A stretch of 64,000 nt of DNA from Flavivirga jejuensis (lineage in GTDB: Bacteria; Bacteroidota; Bacteroidia; Flavobacteriales; Flavobacteriaceae), in assembly GCF_030540765.1 (NCBI RefSeq), contig NZ_JAUOEL010000001.1, positions 372,001 through 436,000 on the forward strand. The letters run 5' to 3'. Positions within the stretch are counted from its first letter, which is position 1; each line of letters begins with the position of its first letter. A model generated the notes under the pieces. The model worked only from the letters and a program-made list of their open reading frames with translations, was not told the origin of the DNA and did not search any database. Positions 51,148 through 59,897 of the stretch are shown here, piece after piece. The position numbers were made by a program, and so were the translations under genes.

Positions 51148-52764
51148 ATGGTAAATTACAATCAAGTCACGAAAACGATTTCGTTGGAAACATACGGAAT
51201 AAAAAATGCCAATGTAAAGTATCAACTTTCTCCAGAACAACTTCATGATATTGCTATTGAAAAAGGGCAAGGTTTAGAAGCTTCATCTGGAGCTTTAGCA
51301 GTTAACACAGGTGAGTTTACAGGGCGCTCTCCAAAAGATAGGTTTATTGTTAAAGATGCTATAACGAAAGACCGAGTTTGGTGGGGAGATATTAATATTC
51401 CGTTTGATCCTGATAAGTTTGATGCCCTATATAATAAGGTTGTAGATTATTTATCTAATAAGGAGCTTTTTGTAAGAGATAGCCTCGCCTGTGCAGATGT
51501 AGATTATAAATTAAATATTCGTATTATTAATGAATATCCTTGGAGCAATCAATTTGCCTATAATATGTTTTTGCGTCCAACAGAGGATGCGTTAAAAGAT
51601 TTTGATCCCGAGTGGACGGTAGTCAATGCTCCTGGTTTTATGGCAGATCCCGAAAAAGATGGTACGCGCCAACATAATTTTGCTATTTTAAATTTTTCTA
51701 AAAAGATAGCTTTAATTGGTGGTACAGGATATACAGGTGAAATTAAAAAAGGCATTTTTTCTGCTCTTAATTTTATACTTCCAGTATTTAAAAACACATT
51801 ACCAATGCATTGTAGTGCTAATGTTGGTAAAGATGGTGATACAGCTATTTTCTTCGGATTATCAGGTACAGGAAAAACAACATTATCTACAGATCCAAAT
51901 AGAAGTTTAATTGGAGATGATGAACATGGTTGGACTGCAGAAAATTCGGTGTTTAATTTTGAAGGAGGCTGTTATGCTAAGGTTATTAACCTTTCGAGAG
52001 ATAACGAGCCAGAAATATATGATGCTATTAAAAAAGGCGCTATTCTGGAAAATGTTATTTTAGATACAGATGGGCATGTAAATTTTGAGGATACTTCTAT
52101 TACTCAAAACACAAGAGTTAGTTATCCGATTAATCATATTGAAAACATCCAAATTCCTTCTATAGGAAAGAACCCAAAAAATATTTTCTTTTTAACAGCA
52201 GATGCTTTTGGAGTATTGCCTCCAATATCAAAGTTAACACCTAGTCAGGCAGCATATCACTTTATTTCTGGATATACCGCAAAAGTAGCAGGAACAGAAG
52301 CAGGCGTTGTAGAACCACAACCATCCTTTTCTGCATGTTTTGGTGCACCATTTATGCCTTTGCACCCAGCTAAATATGCCGAGATGTTAAGTGAAAAAAT
52401 GAAAGATTCTGGTGTTAATGTGTGGTTGGTAAATACAGGATGGACTGGCGGTCCTTACGGTATTGGTACAAGGATGAAATTAAAATATACACGTGCCATG
52501 ATTAATGCAGTATTAAACGGAGAGCTTGGGTTGTATAATTATGATGACTACCATATACATTCTGTTTTTGGAGTGGCACAACCTAGAGAATGTCCAGGCG
52601 TACCAACAAGCGTTTTAAGTCCTAGAGCGACTTGGAATGATGATGAAAATTATTATAAAACAGCTTTTAAATTAACCAATGCATTTCGTGAGAACTTTAA
52701 AAAATTCGAGGCTCATTGTAATGAGGAAATAAGACGTGGCGGTCCGCAACGTTATGCGTTTTAG
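51148..52764 (+). CDS. pckA: Phosphoenolpyruvate carboxykinase (ATP)
   Basis: PckA turns oxaloacetate and ATP into phosphoenolpyruvate, the entry step of gluconeogenesis. The 538 residues include the GEFTGRSPKDRFIV substrate loop near residues 50-63, the kinase-1a loop FFGLSGTGKTTLSTD near residue 235, the kinase-2 motif LIGDDEHGWT and the C-terminal TGWTGGPYGIGTRM. A strong terminator follows at 52882-52915. Confidence 0.97.
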   Translation: MVNYNQVTKTISLETYGIKNANVKYQLSPEQLHDIAIEKGQGLEASSGALAVNTGEFTGRSPKDRFIVKDAITKDRVWWGDINIPFDPDKFDALYNKVVDYLSNKELFVRDSLACADVDYKLNIRIINEYPWSNQFAYNMFLRPTEDALKDFDPEWTVVNAPGFMADPEKDGTRQHNFAILNFSKKIALIGGTGYTGEIKKGIFSALNFILPVFKNTLPMHCSANVGKDGDTAIFFGLSGTGKTTLSTDPNRSLIGDDEHGWTAENSVFNFEGGCYAKVINLSRDNEPEIYDAIKKGAILENVILDTDGHVNFEDTSITQNTRVSYPINHIENIQIPSIGKNPKNIFFLTADAFGVLPPISKLTPSQAAYHFISGYTAKVAGTEAGVVEPQPSFSACFGAPFMPLHPAKYAEMLSEKMKDSGVNVWLVNTGWTGGPYGIGTRMKLKYTRAMINAVLNGELGLYNYDDYHIHSVFGVAQPRECPGVPTSVLSPRATWNDDENYYKTAFKLTNAFRENFKKFEAHCNEEIRRGGPQRYAF

Positions 52765-52881
52765 TTTAAAAGAATACCTTTAGGTTTAGCCCCGAGGTTT
52801 TTATTTAAATTGTTATTTCCGTGAAATCGTAAGATTCATGAATTTATTATTATATAATGAATAAAACGGGAATCTAAATAC

Positions 52882-52915
52882 AAAAAGGGATGATTTGAAA
52901 AAATCATCCCTTTTT
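52882..52915. terminator. Bidirectional terminator between pckA and hemD
   Basis: AAAAAGGGATGATTT (52882-52896) and AAATCATCCCTTTTT (52901-52915) form a perfect 15 bp stem with a 4 nt loop, with T runs on both strands. It separates the convergent pckA and hemD genes. Confidence 0.95.
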
Positions 52916-52958
52916 GTTTATGAAGTAAGTAGTTTAAACTACTTCTATGATATAAGGT

Positions 52959-53708
52959 TTACTTTCCTTTATTAACTTTATCAATATATTTCTGTAAAGC
53001 CATTGTCATTGATGGCGTTTCAGGTGTTGGAGCGGCAATGTCTACTCGTAAGCCTTTATCTTCTACAGCCTTTATTGTTGTATTTCCAAAAACAGCAATT
53101 CGTGTTTCGTTTTGTTTGAAATCTGGAAAGTTATGAAATAAAGATTCTATCCCAGAAGGACTAAAAAACACTAAAACATCATAATACACATTAGCTAAAT
53201 CGGATAAGTCGCTAACCACTGTTTTGTAAAAAGTGGCTTGTTTCCAATTAACACCTAAGGCGTCTAAAGTGGAAGGAACTTCTGGTTTTACTTTATCTGT
53301 ATTCGGTAATAAGAATGTTTCTTCTTTATACTTCTTAATTAATGGCGATAATTCTGAAAACGTACGTTTACCAACATAAATTTTACGCTTTCTATATACC
53401 ACATATTTTTGAAGATAGTATGCAACAGCTTCAGACTGACAAAAATATTTCATACTATCTGGAACTTTAAATCGCATGTCTTCTGCAATTCTAAAAAAAT
53501 GATCTACAGCGTTTCTACTAGTTAAAATAATAGCAGTGTAGTTATTTAAATCTACTTTTTGTTGTCTAATGTCTTTTGCAGATACGCCCTCTACATGAAT
53601 AAAAGGTCTGAAATCTATTTTAACCTTTAGCTTATCTTGTAAATCAAAGTAGGGTGAGTTTTCTATTTTAGGTTCTGGTTGAGATACTAAAATTGTTTTT
53701 ACTTTCAT
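52959..53708 (-). CDS. hemD: Uroporphyrinogen-III synthase
   Basis: HemD cyclises hydroxymethylbilane to uroporphyrinogen III, the branch point of tetrapyrrole synthesis. The 249 residues have the two-lobed layout of the family with SRNAVDHFFRIAEDM near the N-terminus, a central LLPNTDKVKPEVPSTLDALG and the FFSPSGIESLFHNFPD signature with its strand-helix. HemD sequences vary widely, so the match rests on layout plus this block. It is co-transcribed with the DUF4271 gene upstream (22 bp gap). Confidence 0.9.
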   Translation of the reverse strand: MKVKTILVSQPEPKIENSPYFDLQDKLKVKIDFRPFIHVEGVSAKDIRQQKVDLNNYTAIILTSRNAVDHFFRIAEDMRFKVPDSMKYFCQSEAVAYYLQKYVVYRKRKIYVGKRTFSELSPLIKKYKEETFLLPNTDKVKPEVPSTLDALGVNWKQATFYKTVVSDLSDLANVYYDVLVFFSPSGIESLFHNFPDFKQNETRIAVFGNTTIKAVEDKGLRVDIAAPTPETPSMTMALQKYIDKVNKGK

Positions 53709-53730
53709 ACACGCAAGTAGTTGGTTCTAT

Positions 53731-54378
53731 TTAATTGGTAAAAAACACCTTGTATAAAATAATATAAGGTGAGATTTCGAGAGTGCAAAGATACAAAATA
53801 AAATAAAAGTAATTGTGTTTTATTAAATTTTGATGCGTTTTAAAAGAAGTAATAAGCCCAATAATATTAACAATTAGCATTAAAATGATGATTATATATA
53901 TAATTGGTAAAGAAGGATTAAAGCTAAATAATAGTAAAGCGTTTATAGGGAGCAATAAAATACCTAAGTAATTTTTATAGCTAATTTTCTGAAAAAGATA
54001 TTCGTCCATTAGTTTGTCAATTCCAAAAAGACTCCCAAATAGGCGTTCGATAAGAACCTTTATTAAAATTAAAACGCCAATGCTAAACCCTATTTTAAAT
54101 AAGGCATCTATAGATAAAAGCTTGCCATCTGTTATGTGTTGGTAAGCAATAAAGGTGAAAACGGATAAGGAAAGGATTAAATTTCCAAATAGTAAGGCAT
54201 CAAAATTGTCGAAGAATTTTTGATCTCTAGAATAAATTTTAAGGTATTTAGAATTTCCCAAAAGAGATATAAACTCATCAAACCGCTTTTGAGAAGTCAA
54301 TTTTGCGATAGCTACAATAAGTAGTCCTGCAACTAATAAAATTGTAAATAATTCATTTGATATAGTCTCCCGAAGCAT
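53731..54378 (-). CDS. DUF4271 membrane protein
   Basis: This 215-residue protein has five to six hydrophobic helices and the SQKRFDEFISLLGNSKYLKI segment near residues 28-47 typical of DUF4271. In Bacteroidetes it usually precedes hemD, as here. No function is established. Confidence 0.85.
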   Translation of the reverse strand: MLRETISNELFTILLVAGLLIVAIAKLTSQKRFDEFISLLGNSKYLKIYSRDQKFFDNFDALLFGNLILSLSVFTFIAYQHITDGKLLSIDALFKIGFSIGVLILIKVLIERLFGSLFGIDKLMDEYLFQKISYKNYLGILLLPINALLLFSFNPSLPIIYIIIILMLIVNIIGLITSFKTHQNLIKHNYFYFILYLCTLEISPYIILYKVFFTN

Positions 54379-54436
54379 GCCATAAAATTATTATAATTAT
54401 TAACACGACGCTTATAATTATTAAGGAATATTTAAA

Positions 54437-54599
54437 GAAGTGGTTTAAACTTTTTTTCAATTGGCTACAAAATGCTCTTTTTCACTCAATTTTTGCCTTT
54501 TTATTGTTCCATAGAACTACTATGAATTACAAAAAAAATGCTTTAATTGACGATAAAACAACTATTTTTTGCTTCAATCAAAAAAGTTTAAACCACTTC
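54437..54599. mobile_element. 163 bp foldback element
   Basis: GAAGTGGTTTAAACTTTTTT (54437-54456) and its exact inverse complement (54580-54599) form a perfect 20 bp terminal inverted repeat. The interior continues as an imperfect palindrome down to a CATAG/CTATG tip around 54512-54526, so the entire 163 bp can fold into one long hairpin. It lies in the 287 bp gap between the divergent DUF4271 gene and the DPM1-like gene. No reading frame is present. Confidence 0.75.
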
Positions 54600-54622
54600 A
54601 AAAAAATAAACGGTTATTAATG

Positions 54623-54630
54623 TACATTTG
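54623..54630 (+). promoter_or_regulatory. Predicted promoter of the DPM1-like gene (-7 box)
   Basis: TACATTTG matches TAnnTTTG, 36 bp upstream of the ATG. It sits just after the foldback element, whose right end is at 54599, so the element occupies the -33 region or just upstream of it. Confidence 0.45.
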
Positions 54631-54665
54631 CTAAAAATTAAAAAGTTTTTTAACAAAATTAGAGA

Positions 54666-55388
54666 ATGAAAGATACGGTTGTTATCATTCCAACATATAA
54701 TGAGATAGAAAATATTGAAGCTATTATAAGGGCGGTGTTCCTTCAATCGGATAGTATTCATATCCTTATTGTAGACGATAATTCGCCAGATTTAACAGCT
54801 TTAAAAGTAAAAGAACTTCAAACCGATTTTCCCGACAGGTTATTTTTAGAAAGAAGAAAAGAAAAATCGGGGCTAGGAACTGCCTATATTTACGGCTTTA
54901 AATGGTGTTTGGCTAAGGCATATAAGTATATTTTTGAAATGGATGCCGATTTCTCACATAATCCAAGCGATTTAATAAAGTTACATAATGCTTGTCATGT
55001 TGATGGAGCAGATTTATCTATTGGTTCAAGATATGTAACAGGTGTAAATGTGGTTAACTGGCCAATGAATCGAGTTCTTATGTCTTATTGTGCATCAAAA
55101 TATGTGCGTATTATTACAGGTATGAAAATTCATGATACCACAGCGGGTTATGTTTGTTATAAACGACAAGTGCTTGAGACGATTAATTTAGACACTATAA
55201 AATTTATTGGTTATGCATTTCAAATTGAAATGAAATTTAAAACTTATTTAAAGAAGTTTAAGATTATTGAAGTGCCAGTTATTTTTACCGATAGAACAAA
55301 AGGAGAATCAAAATTAAGCTCAGGTATTATTTCTGAAGCTATTTTTGGAGTGATATCTATGAAGCTTAAAAGTATTTTTAAAAAATAA
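54666..55388 (+). CDS. Polyprenol monophosphomannose synthase (DPM1-like GT2)
   Basis: This 240-residue GT-A glycosyltransferase has the family opening VVIIPTYNEIENIEAIIRAV, the nucleotide-binding IVDDNSPD, the metal-binding EMDADFSHNP and SIGSRYVTG motifs, and the acceptor-loop FTDRTKGESKLS. Such enzymes transfer mannose from GDP-mannose to a polyprenyl phosphate carrier for envelope glycans. It starts a short run with dihydroorotase and the DUF4296 gene. Confidence 0.92.
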   Translation: MKDTVVIIPTYNEIENIEAIIRAVFLQSDSIHILIVDDNSPDLTALKVKELQTDFPDRLFLERRKEKSGLGTAYIYGFKWCLAKAYKYIFEMDADFSHNPSDLIKLHNACHVDGADLSIGSRYVTGVNVVNWPMNRVLMSYCASKYVRIITGMKIHDTTAGYVCYKRQVLETINLDTIKFIGYAFQIEMKFKTYLKKFKIIEVPVIFTDRTKGESKLSSGIISEAIFGVISMKLKSIFKK

Positions 55389-55395
55389 AATTTAT

Positions 55396-56736
55396 ATGAA
55401 ATCAACACTTATTAAAAATGCGAATATTGTAAATGAAGGAGTTGTTTTTAATGGCGATATACTAATAGAAGGCGAATACATTAAAGAAATAAGTAATTCA
55501 ATAAGTGTTAAATCTGCCGATGTACACGTTGTAGATGCTGAAGGAAAATATTTATTGCCTGGTGTTATTGATGATCAAGTGCACTTTAGAGAGCCAGGAT
55601 TAACTCATAAAGGTAATATAGAAACAGAATCTAAAGCAGCTATAGCTGGAGGGATTACTTCTTTTATTGAAATGCCAAATACCAACCCTCAAACAACTAC
55701 TATTGAGAAGTTAGAAGAGAAATTTGAGATCGCTTCAAAAACATCATCCGCTAATTATTCGTTTATGTTTGGCGGAACCAATGATAATTTAGAAGAAATT
55801 TTAAAATTAGATATAAATCAGGCAGCAGGACTAAAATTATTTTTAGGATCTTCAACAGGTAATATGCTGGTTGATGATGTGGCCGTACTTGAGAAAATCT
55901 TTAAAAGTACCAATATGCTTATATCTGTTCATTGTGAAGATGAAGGCACTATAAAAAAGAATTTTCAAGAGCATATTGAAACGTTTGGAGACGATATTCC
56001 TGTTAAATACCATCCAGTTATAAGGAGTGAAGACGCATGTTATTTATCATCTTCCAAAGCCATAGAATTAGCAAAAAAAACAGGAGCGAGGTTACATGTA
56101 TTTCATCTTTCAACAGGAAAAGAAACAAATTTATTTAGTAATAAAATTCCTTTAAAAGAAAAACGAATTACTTCAGAAGTTTGTATCCACCATTTGTGGT
56201 TTAGTGATGAAGATTATGATAAAAAGGGCACGTTGATAAAGTGGAATCCAGCGGTAAAAACAAAAGAAGACAGAACGCAATTATGGGAAGCTTTATTAGA
56301 TGATAGAATAGATGTTATAGCTACAGACCATGCGCCACATACTTTAGAGGAAAAGAAAAACGTTTATACTAAAGCACCATCTGGGGGACCGTTAGTACAG
56401 CATGCATTACCAGCTATGTTAGAAATGTATCATAAAGGTAAAATTTCTATAGAAAAGGTGGTTGAAAAGATGTGCCATAACCCCGCAATTTTATTTCAAA
56501 TTGCAAGAAGAGGTTTTATTAAAGAAGGCTATTTTGCAGATTTAGTATTAGTGGATTTAAATAACCCATGGACCGTAAATAAAGATAACATTTTATATAA
56601 ATGTGAGTGGTCTCCTTTTGAAGGAGCAACCTTTAAATCTAGAATTACACATACATTTTTAAACGGTAGTTTAGTGTATCAAAATTCTAAATTCAGCGAT
56701 GTGAAAGCTGCTCAACGATTAACTTTTAATAGATGA
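55396..56736 (+). CDS. pyrC: Dihydroorotase (class I)
   Basis: This zinc amidohydrolase cyclises carbamoyl aspartate to dihydroorotate in pyrimidine synthesis. The 446 residues hold the metal-binding GVIDDQVHFREPGLTHKG motif near residues 55-72, a central HCEDEGTI, HVFHLSTGKE and the C-terminal ATDHAPHTLEEK. The HxH pair of the first motif reads QVHFR, with only one clear histidine (the usual pattern is D-x-H-x-H-x-R), so the metal centre may be altered. The gene lies 7 bp after the DPM1-like gene and overlaps the DUF4296 gene by 4 bp. Confidence 0.88.
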   Translation: MKSTLIKNANIVNEGVVFNGDILIEGEYIKEISNSISVKSADVHVVDAEGKYLLPGVIDDQVHFREPGLTHKGNIETESKAAIAGGITSFIEMPNTNPQTTTIEKLEEKFEIASKTSSANYSFMFGGTNDNLEEILKLDINQAAGLKLFLGSSTGNMLVDDVAVLEKIFKSTNMLISVHCEDEGTIKKNFQEHIETFGDDIPVKYHPVIRSEDACYLSSSKAIELAKKTGARLHVFHLSTGKETNLFSNKIPLKEKRITSEVCIHHLWFSDEDYDKKGTLIKWNPAVKTKEDRTQLWEALLDDRIDVIATDHAPHTLEEKKNVYTKAPSGGPLVQHALPAMLEMYHKGKISIEKVVEKMCHNPAILFQIARRGFIKEGYFADLVLVDLNNPWTVNKDNILYKCEWSPFEGATFKSRITHTFLNGSLVYQNSKFSDVKAAQRLTFNR

Positions 56737-57431
56737 TTTTGAAACGACTTGCCATATATCTAGGTATTATTATAGTTGCTTCGGCTTGCTATGATTTAGA
56801 TAAACCAAAGAAACCTGATAATTTAATATCTAAGGATAAAATGGTTGAGATTTTAATTGACGCTAAGATAGTAGCATCTATTAGTTCTAATTCTGTAAAC
56901 AGAAAAGTCATATTAGATCATGGTGTTAAATTAAACTCATACGTTTATAGAAAACACAATATTGATAGTTTGCAGTTTGCTTTAAGCAATGCGTACTATT
57001 CATTTTATATAAAAGACTACGAAGAAATTTACCTTAAGGTTAAAGATAGCCTAGATACGCTTCTGGTTAAATTTAAGAAAGAGGCAGAAATCGTAAGAAT
57101 AGAGAAAGAAAAAAGAAGAATAGATTCTCTTAAATTGGTATTTAAAGAGATGGATTCCTTAGGATTATTAAAAGTTAAAGATTCTGTAGGACTACTTAAA
57201 ATAAAAGATACATTAGTCGAAACATTAATACAAAAGGTGTTTGAAGAAAAAAGAATAATAGATTCCCTTAAGGTGGTATTTAAAGACATGGATTCCTTAG
57301 GATTATTAAAAGTTAAAGATTCTATAGAATTACTTAAAACAAAGGATACACTAGCCGATACATTAATACAAGATATACTCGAAGAAAAAGGAAGGCTAAT
57401 TGCCCCTATTTCAGATAAAGATCACCAATAG
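56733..57431 (+). CDS. DUF4296 lipoprotein with a tandem 46-residue repeat
   Basis: This 232-residue lipoprotein has the lipobox cysteine at residue 19 (IIIVASACYDLDKP). The DUF4296 domain covers residues 33-115 (DKMVEILIDAKIVAS, YRKHNIDSLQFALSNAYY). The second half holds two near-identical units of 46 residues (DSLKLVFKEMDSLGLLKVKD and DSLKVVFKDMDSLGLLKVKD, starting at residues 131 and 177), predicted to be helical. In relatives the protein ends at about 130 residues, so the repeat is a recent expansion. It overlaps the convergent epimerase gene by 26 bp. Confidence 0.85.
   Translation: MILKRLAIYLGIIIVASACYDLDKPKKPDNLISKDKMVEILIDAKIVASISSNSVNRKVILDHGVKLNSYVYRKHNIDSLQFALSNAYYSFYIKDYEEIYLKVKDSLDTLLVKFKKEAEIVRIEKEKRRIDSLKLVFKEMDSLGLLKVKDSVGLLKIKDTLVETLIQKVFEEKRIIDSLKVVFKDMDSLGLLKVKDSIELLKTKDTLADTLIQDILEEKGRLIAPISDKDHQ
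57123..57398 (+). repeat. Two tandem 138 bp repeats in the DUF4296 gene
   Basis: Units 57123-57260 and 57261-57398 are nearly identical at DNA level (for example ATGGATTCCTTAGGATTATT in both) and encode 46 residues each, starting DSLK. The few differences are mostly single bases, consistent with a recent in-frame duplication. Confidence 0.85.
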
Positions 57432-58407
57432 TAGCTATAGTTTCATCAATAGGTTTAAACTTGTAATTTAAGGTCTCCTTAATTTTATGACTACTGTACT
57501 TGGTTTCTGTTGATAAGGATATAGCCAGGTGTCTTGTTAACTGTCTTCGTTTGCCAGTTAGTTTGGTTTTTAGCCAATCCAATTTCCATACTAATTGTAA
57601 TAACCAACCACTAGCCATTTTTTCTGGAAGTTTCGCATGAACCGACTTGGATAAAGCTTGTAAAAATTGTTTATAAGTCCAATGCTCGGCAACTAATACA
57701 AAACGTTCATTTATAATATCGCTGTTAATAAGAGTTATCATAATAGAAACGACATCTTCGATAGCTATAAGAGCAATTGTTCCAGAGGTGTAATATTTTA
57801 ATCCCTTATGTGCTTTCTTAAATAAACTCCCAGTTCCATAATGCCAAATACCAGCGCCTAGAATAACACCAGGGTTAACAATCACAACATCAAGACCTTC
57901 TTGAGTAGCGCGCCAAACTTCCATTTCGGCACCATATTTTGTGATAGCATACACACTATTATCATCCTCAGGGTTCCAAATAGTGTCTTCTGTAATGTCT
58001 TCGTTATTAATAGTCTTCCCTAAAGTAGCAATAGAACTTACATAGCAAAGTTTACTAATAGCATATGATATACACAGATTTACAATATTTGCGGTTCCTT
58101 CAATATTCGTTTTTCGTAGGATTTGATATTTATCTGGGTCAAAAGAGACGAATGCAGCACAATGATACACATGAGTAACCCCAATAAAAGCTTCAGATAA
58201 TGAAGGAATATCTAAAAGATCTGCCTTTACCCATTCAATAGTTTTAAAAAGAGACTCGTAATTAGAAGTATAAGTAGCAAAAACAGACCTTACATTGGCA
58301 AGTTTGTGTTCTGTTCTGTAGATAGCTCTAACTTTCTCGTTATTGCTAGCAAGCTTATAAAGTAAATGAGAACCAACTAAGCCTGTACTTCCTGTTACTA
58401 AAATCAT
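57406..58407 (-). CDS. NAD-dependent epimerase/dehydratase family protein
   Basis: This 333-residue extended-SDR protein has the N-terminal GxxGxxG motif (MILVTGSTGLVGSHLLYKLA), the catalytic YAITKYGAE (YxxxK) and the VIVNPGVILGAGIW segment. There is no signal peptide. The exact substrate, sugar nucleotide or other, cannot be told, as the C-terminal substrate domain is variable. It converges with the DUF4296 gene. Confidence 0.9.
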   Translation of the reverse strand: MILVTGSTGLVGSHLLYKLASNNEKVRAIYRTEHKLANVRSVFATYTSNYESLFKTIEWVKADLLDIPSLSEAFIGVTHVYHCAAFVSFDPDKYQILRKTNIEGTANIVNLCISYAISKLCYVSSIATLGKTINNEDITEDTIWNPEDDNSVYAITKYGAEMEVWRATQEGLDVVIVNPGVILGAGIWHYGTGSLFKKAHKGLKYYTSGTIALIAIEDVVSIMITLINSDIINERFVLVAEHWTYKQFLQALSKSVHAKLPEKMASGWLLQLVWKLDWLKTKLTGKRRQLTRHLAISLSTETKYSSHKIKETLNYKFKPIDETIATIGDLYLK

Positions 58408-58460
58408 GCAACTAAAGTAAAGAATTATTCATAATACTAAAGTAATTATGCATTGATTTT

Positions 58461-58468
58461 TATCTTTG
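58461..58468 (+). promoter_or_regulatory. Predicted tyrS promoter (-7 box)
   Basis: TATCTTTG followed by CATAG matches TAnnTTTG exactly, 27 bp upstream of the tyrS ATG. Confidence 0.55.
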
Positions 58469-58494
58469 CATAGTTTTGTAAAAATTCAAGAATA

Positions 58495-59790
58495 ATGATA
58501 AAGAACTTTGTTGAGGAATTAACGTGGAGAGGTATGATACATACCGTAATGCCAGGAGCGGAAGAACACCTAATGGAAAGCATGCGTAGTGCTTATGTGG
58601 GGTTTGATCCTACAGCAGATTCTTTACATATAGGAAACTTGGTGCCTATTATGCTTTTAGCGCATTATCAACGTTGTGGACACAGACCTTTAGCTTTGGT
58701 TGGTGGGGCAACAGGAATGATTGGTGACCCATCTGGTAAATCGAATGAACGTAATTTGCTAGATGAAAAAACATTACGCCATAATCAAGATGCTATTAAA
58801 AACCAATTATCACATTTTTTAGATTTTGAAAGTGATGCCGAAAACGCAGCGCTTTTAGTGAATAATTACGATTGGATGAAAGACTTTTCATTTCTTGAAT
58901 TTATTCGTGATGTTGGGAAGCATATTACTGTAAACTATATGATGGCTAAAGATTCTGTAAAAAATAGAATTTCATCAGAGTCGTCTGAAGGGATGAGCTT
59001 TACAGAGTTTACATATCAATTAGTTCAAGGGTATGATTTTCTTCATTTATTTAAAGAAAATGATTGCTCCATACAAATGGGAGGAAGCGATCAATGGGGC
59101 AATATTACAACAGGAACCGAATTAATTAGAAGAATAGCCAGTGGAAAAGGGTTTGCTATAACCTGTCCGTTAATTACAAAGTCTGATGGTTCTAAATTCG
59201 GGAAATCTGAAGGTGGAAATGTGTGGTTAGATGCCAATAGAACATCGCCATATAAATTCTATCAATATTGGTTAAACTCTAGTGATGCAGATGCTGAAAA
59301 ATATATTAAGATTTTTACTTTTTTAAACAAAGAAGACATTAATACTCTCATTGAAACGCATAACGAGGCACCGCATTTACGTGTTTTACAGAAGCGTTTA
59401 GCAGAAGAGATTACAATGATGGTGCACTCTAAAGGAGATTTAGAAAATGCTATAAAAGCGAGTGACATTCTTTTTGGGAAATCTACTAGTGATGATTTAA
59501 AAGCGCTAAACGAACAAACTTTTTTAGATGTATTTGATGGTGTGCCACAAACAGAAGTAACTCAATCGGACATTGACAACGGCATAGATATTATCGCAGC
59601 TTTAGCAGAAAAAGGTGGGTTTTTAAAATCTAACGGTGAAGCAAGAAGAGCACTTAAAGAGAATTCTATTTCTGTAAATAAAGAAAAAGTAAAGGACGAT
59701 TATAAAATAACCAATAAAGACTTAATAAATAATAAGTTTGTTTTGTTGCAACGCGGAAAGAAAAACTATTTTGTTTTACGCATCAAATAA
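58495..59790 (+). CDS. tyrS: Tyrosyl-tRNA synthetase
   Basis: This class I synthetase attaches tyrosine to its tRNA. The 431 residues have the first class I motif (HIGN in [13 protein letters not shown]), the tyrosine-binding [11 protein letters not shown] and the [12 protein letters not shown] (KFGKS variant of KMSKS), plus a C-terminal S4 RNA-binding domain ([17 protein letters not shown]). A strong terminator follows at 59831-59866. Confidence 0.97.
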   Translation: MIKNFVEELTWRGMIHTVMPGAEEHLMESMRSAYVGFDPTADSLHIGNLVPIMLLAHYQRCGHRPLALVGGATGMIGDPSGKSNERNLLDEKTLRHNQDAIKNQLSHFLDFESDAENAALLVNNYDWMKDFSFLEFIRDVGKHITVNYMMAKDSVKNRISSESSEGMSFTEFTYQLVQGYDFLHLFKENDCSIQMGGSDQWGNITTGTELIRRIASGKGFAITCPLITKSDGSKFGKSEGGNVWLDANRTSPYKFYQYWLNSSDADAEKYIKIFTFLNKEDINTLIETHNEAPHLRVLQKRLAEEITMMVHSKGDLENAIKASDILFGKSTSDDLKALNEQTFLDVFDGVPQTEVTQSDIDNGIDIIAALAEKGGFLKSNGEARRALKENSISVNKEKVKDDYKITNKDLINNKFVLLQRGKKNYFVLRIK

Positions 59791-59830
59791 AATTTGATGG
59801 ACTCTTAACGGTTAAATCACCTCATTAAAT

Positions 59831-59866
59831 AAAAATTGCCTTTTTGATTTTTCAAAAAGGCAATTT
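59831..59866. terminator. Strong terminator after tyrS
   Basis: AAATTGCCTTTTTGA pairs over 15 bp with TCAAAAAGGCAATTT around a 4 nt T loop, with T runs on both sides, between the convergent tyrS and the lipoprotein gene at 59898. Confidence 0.95.
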
Positions 59867-59897
59867 TGCTAAAAATGAGTATGAATGTTTAGTTTAA

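Noticed and set aside
54437-54599. Normal terminator for the DUF4271 or DPM1-like gene
   Set aside because: The 163 bp full-length palindrome with 20 bp perfect ends is much longer than a terminator, and the flanking genes diverge, so no 3' end needs terminating there.
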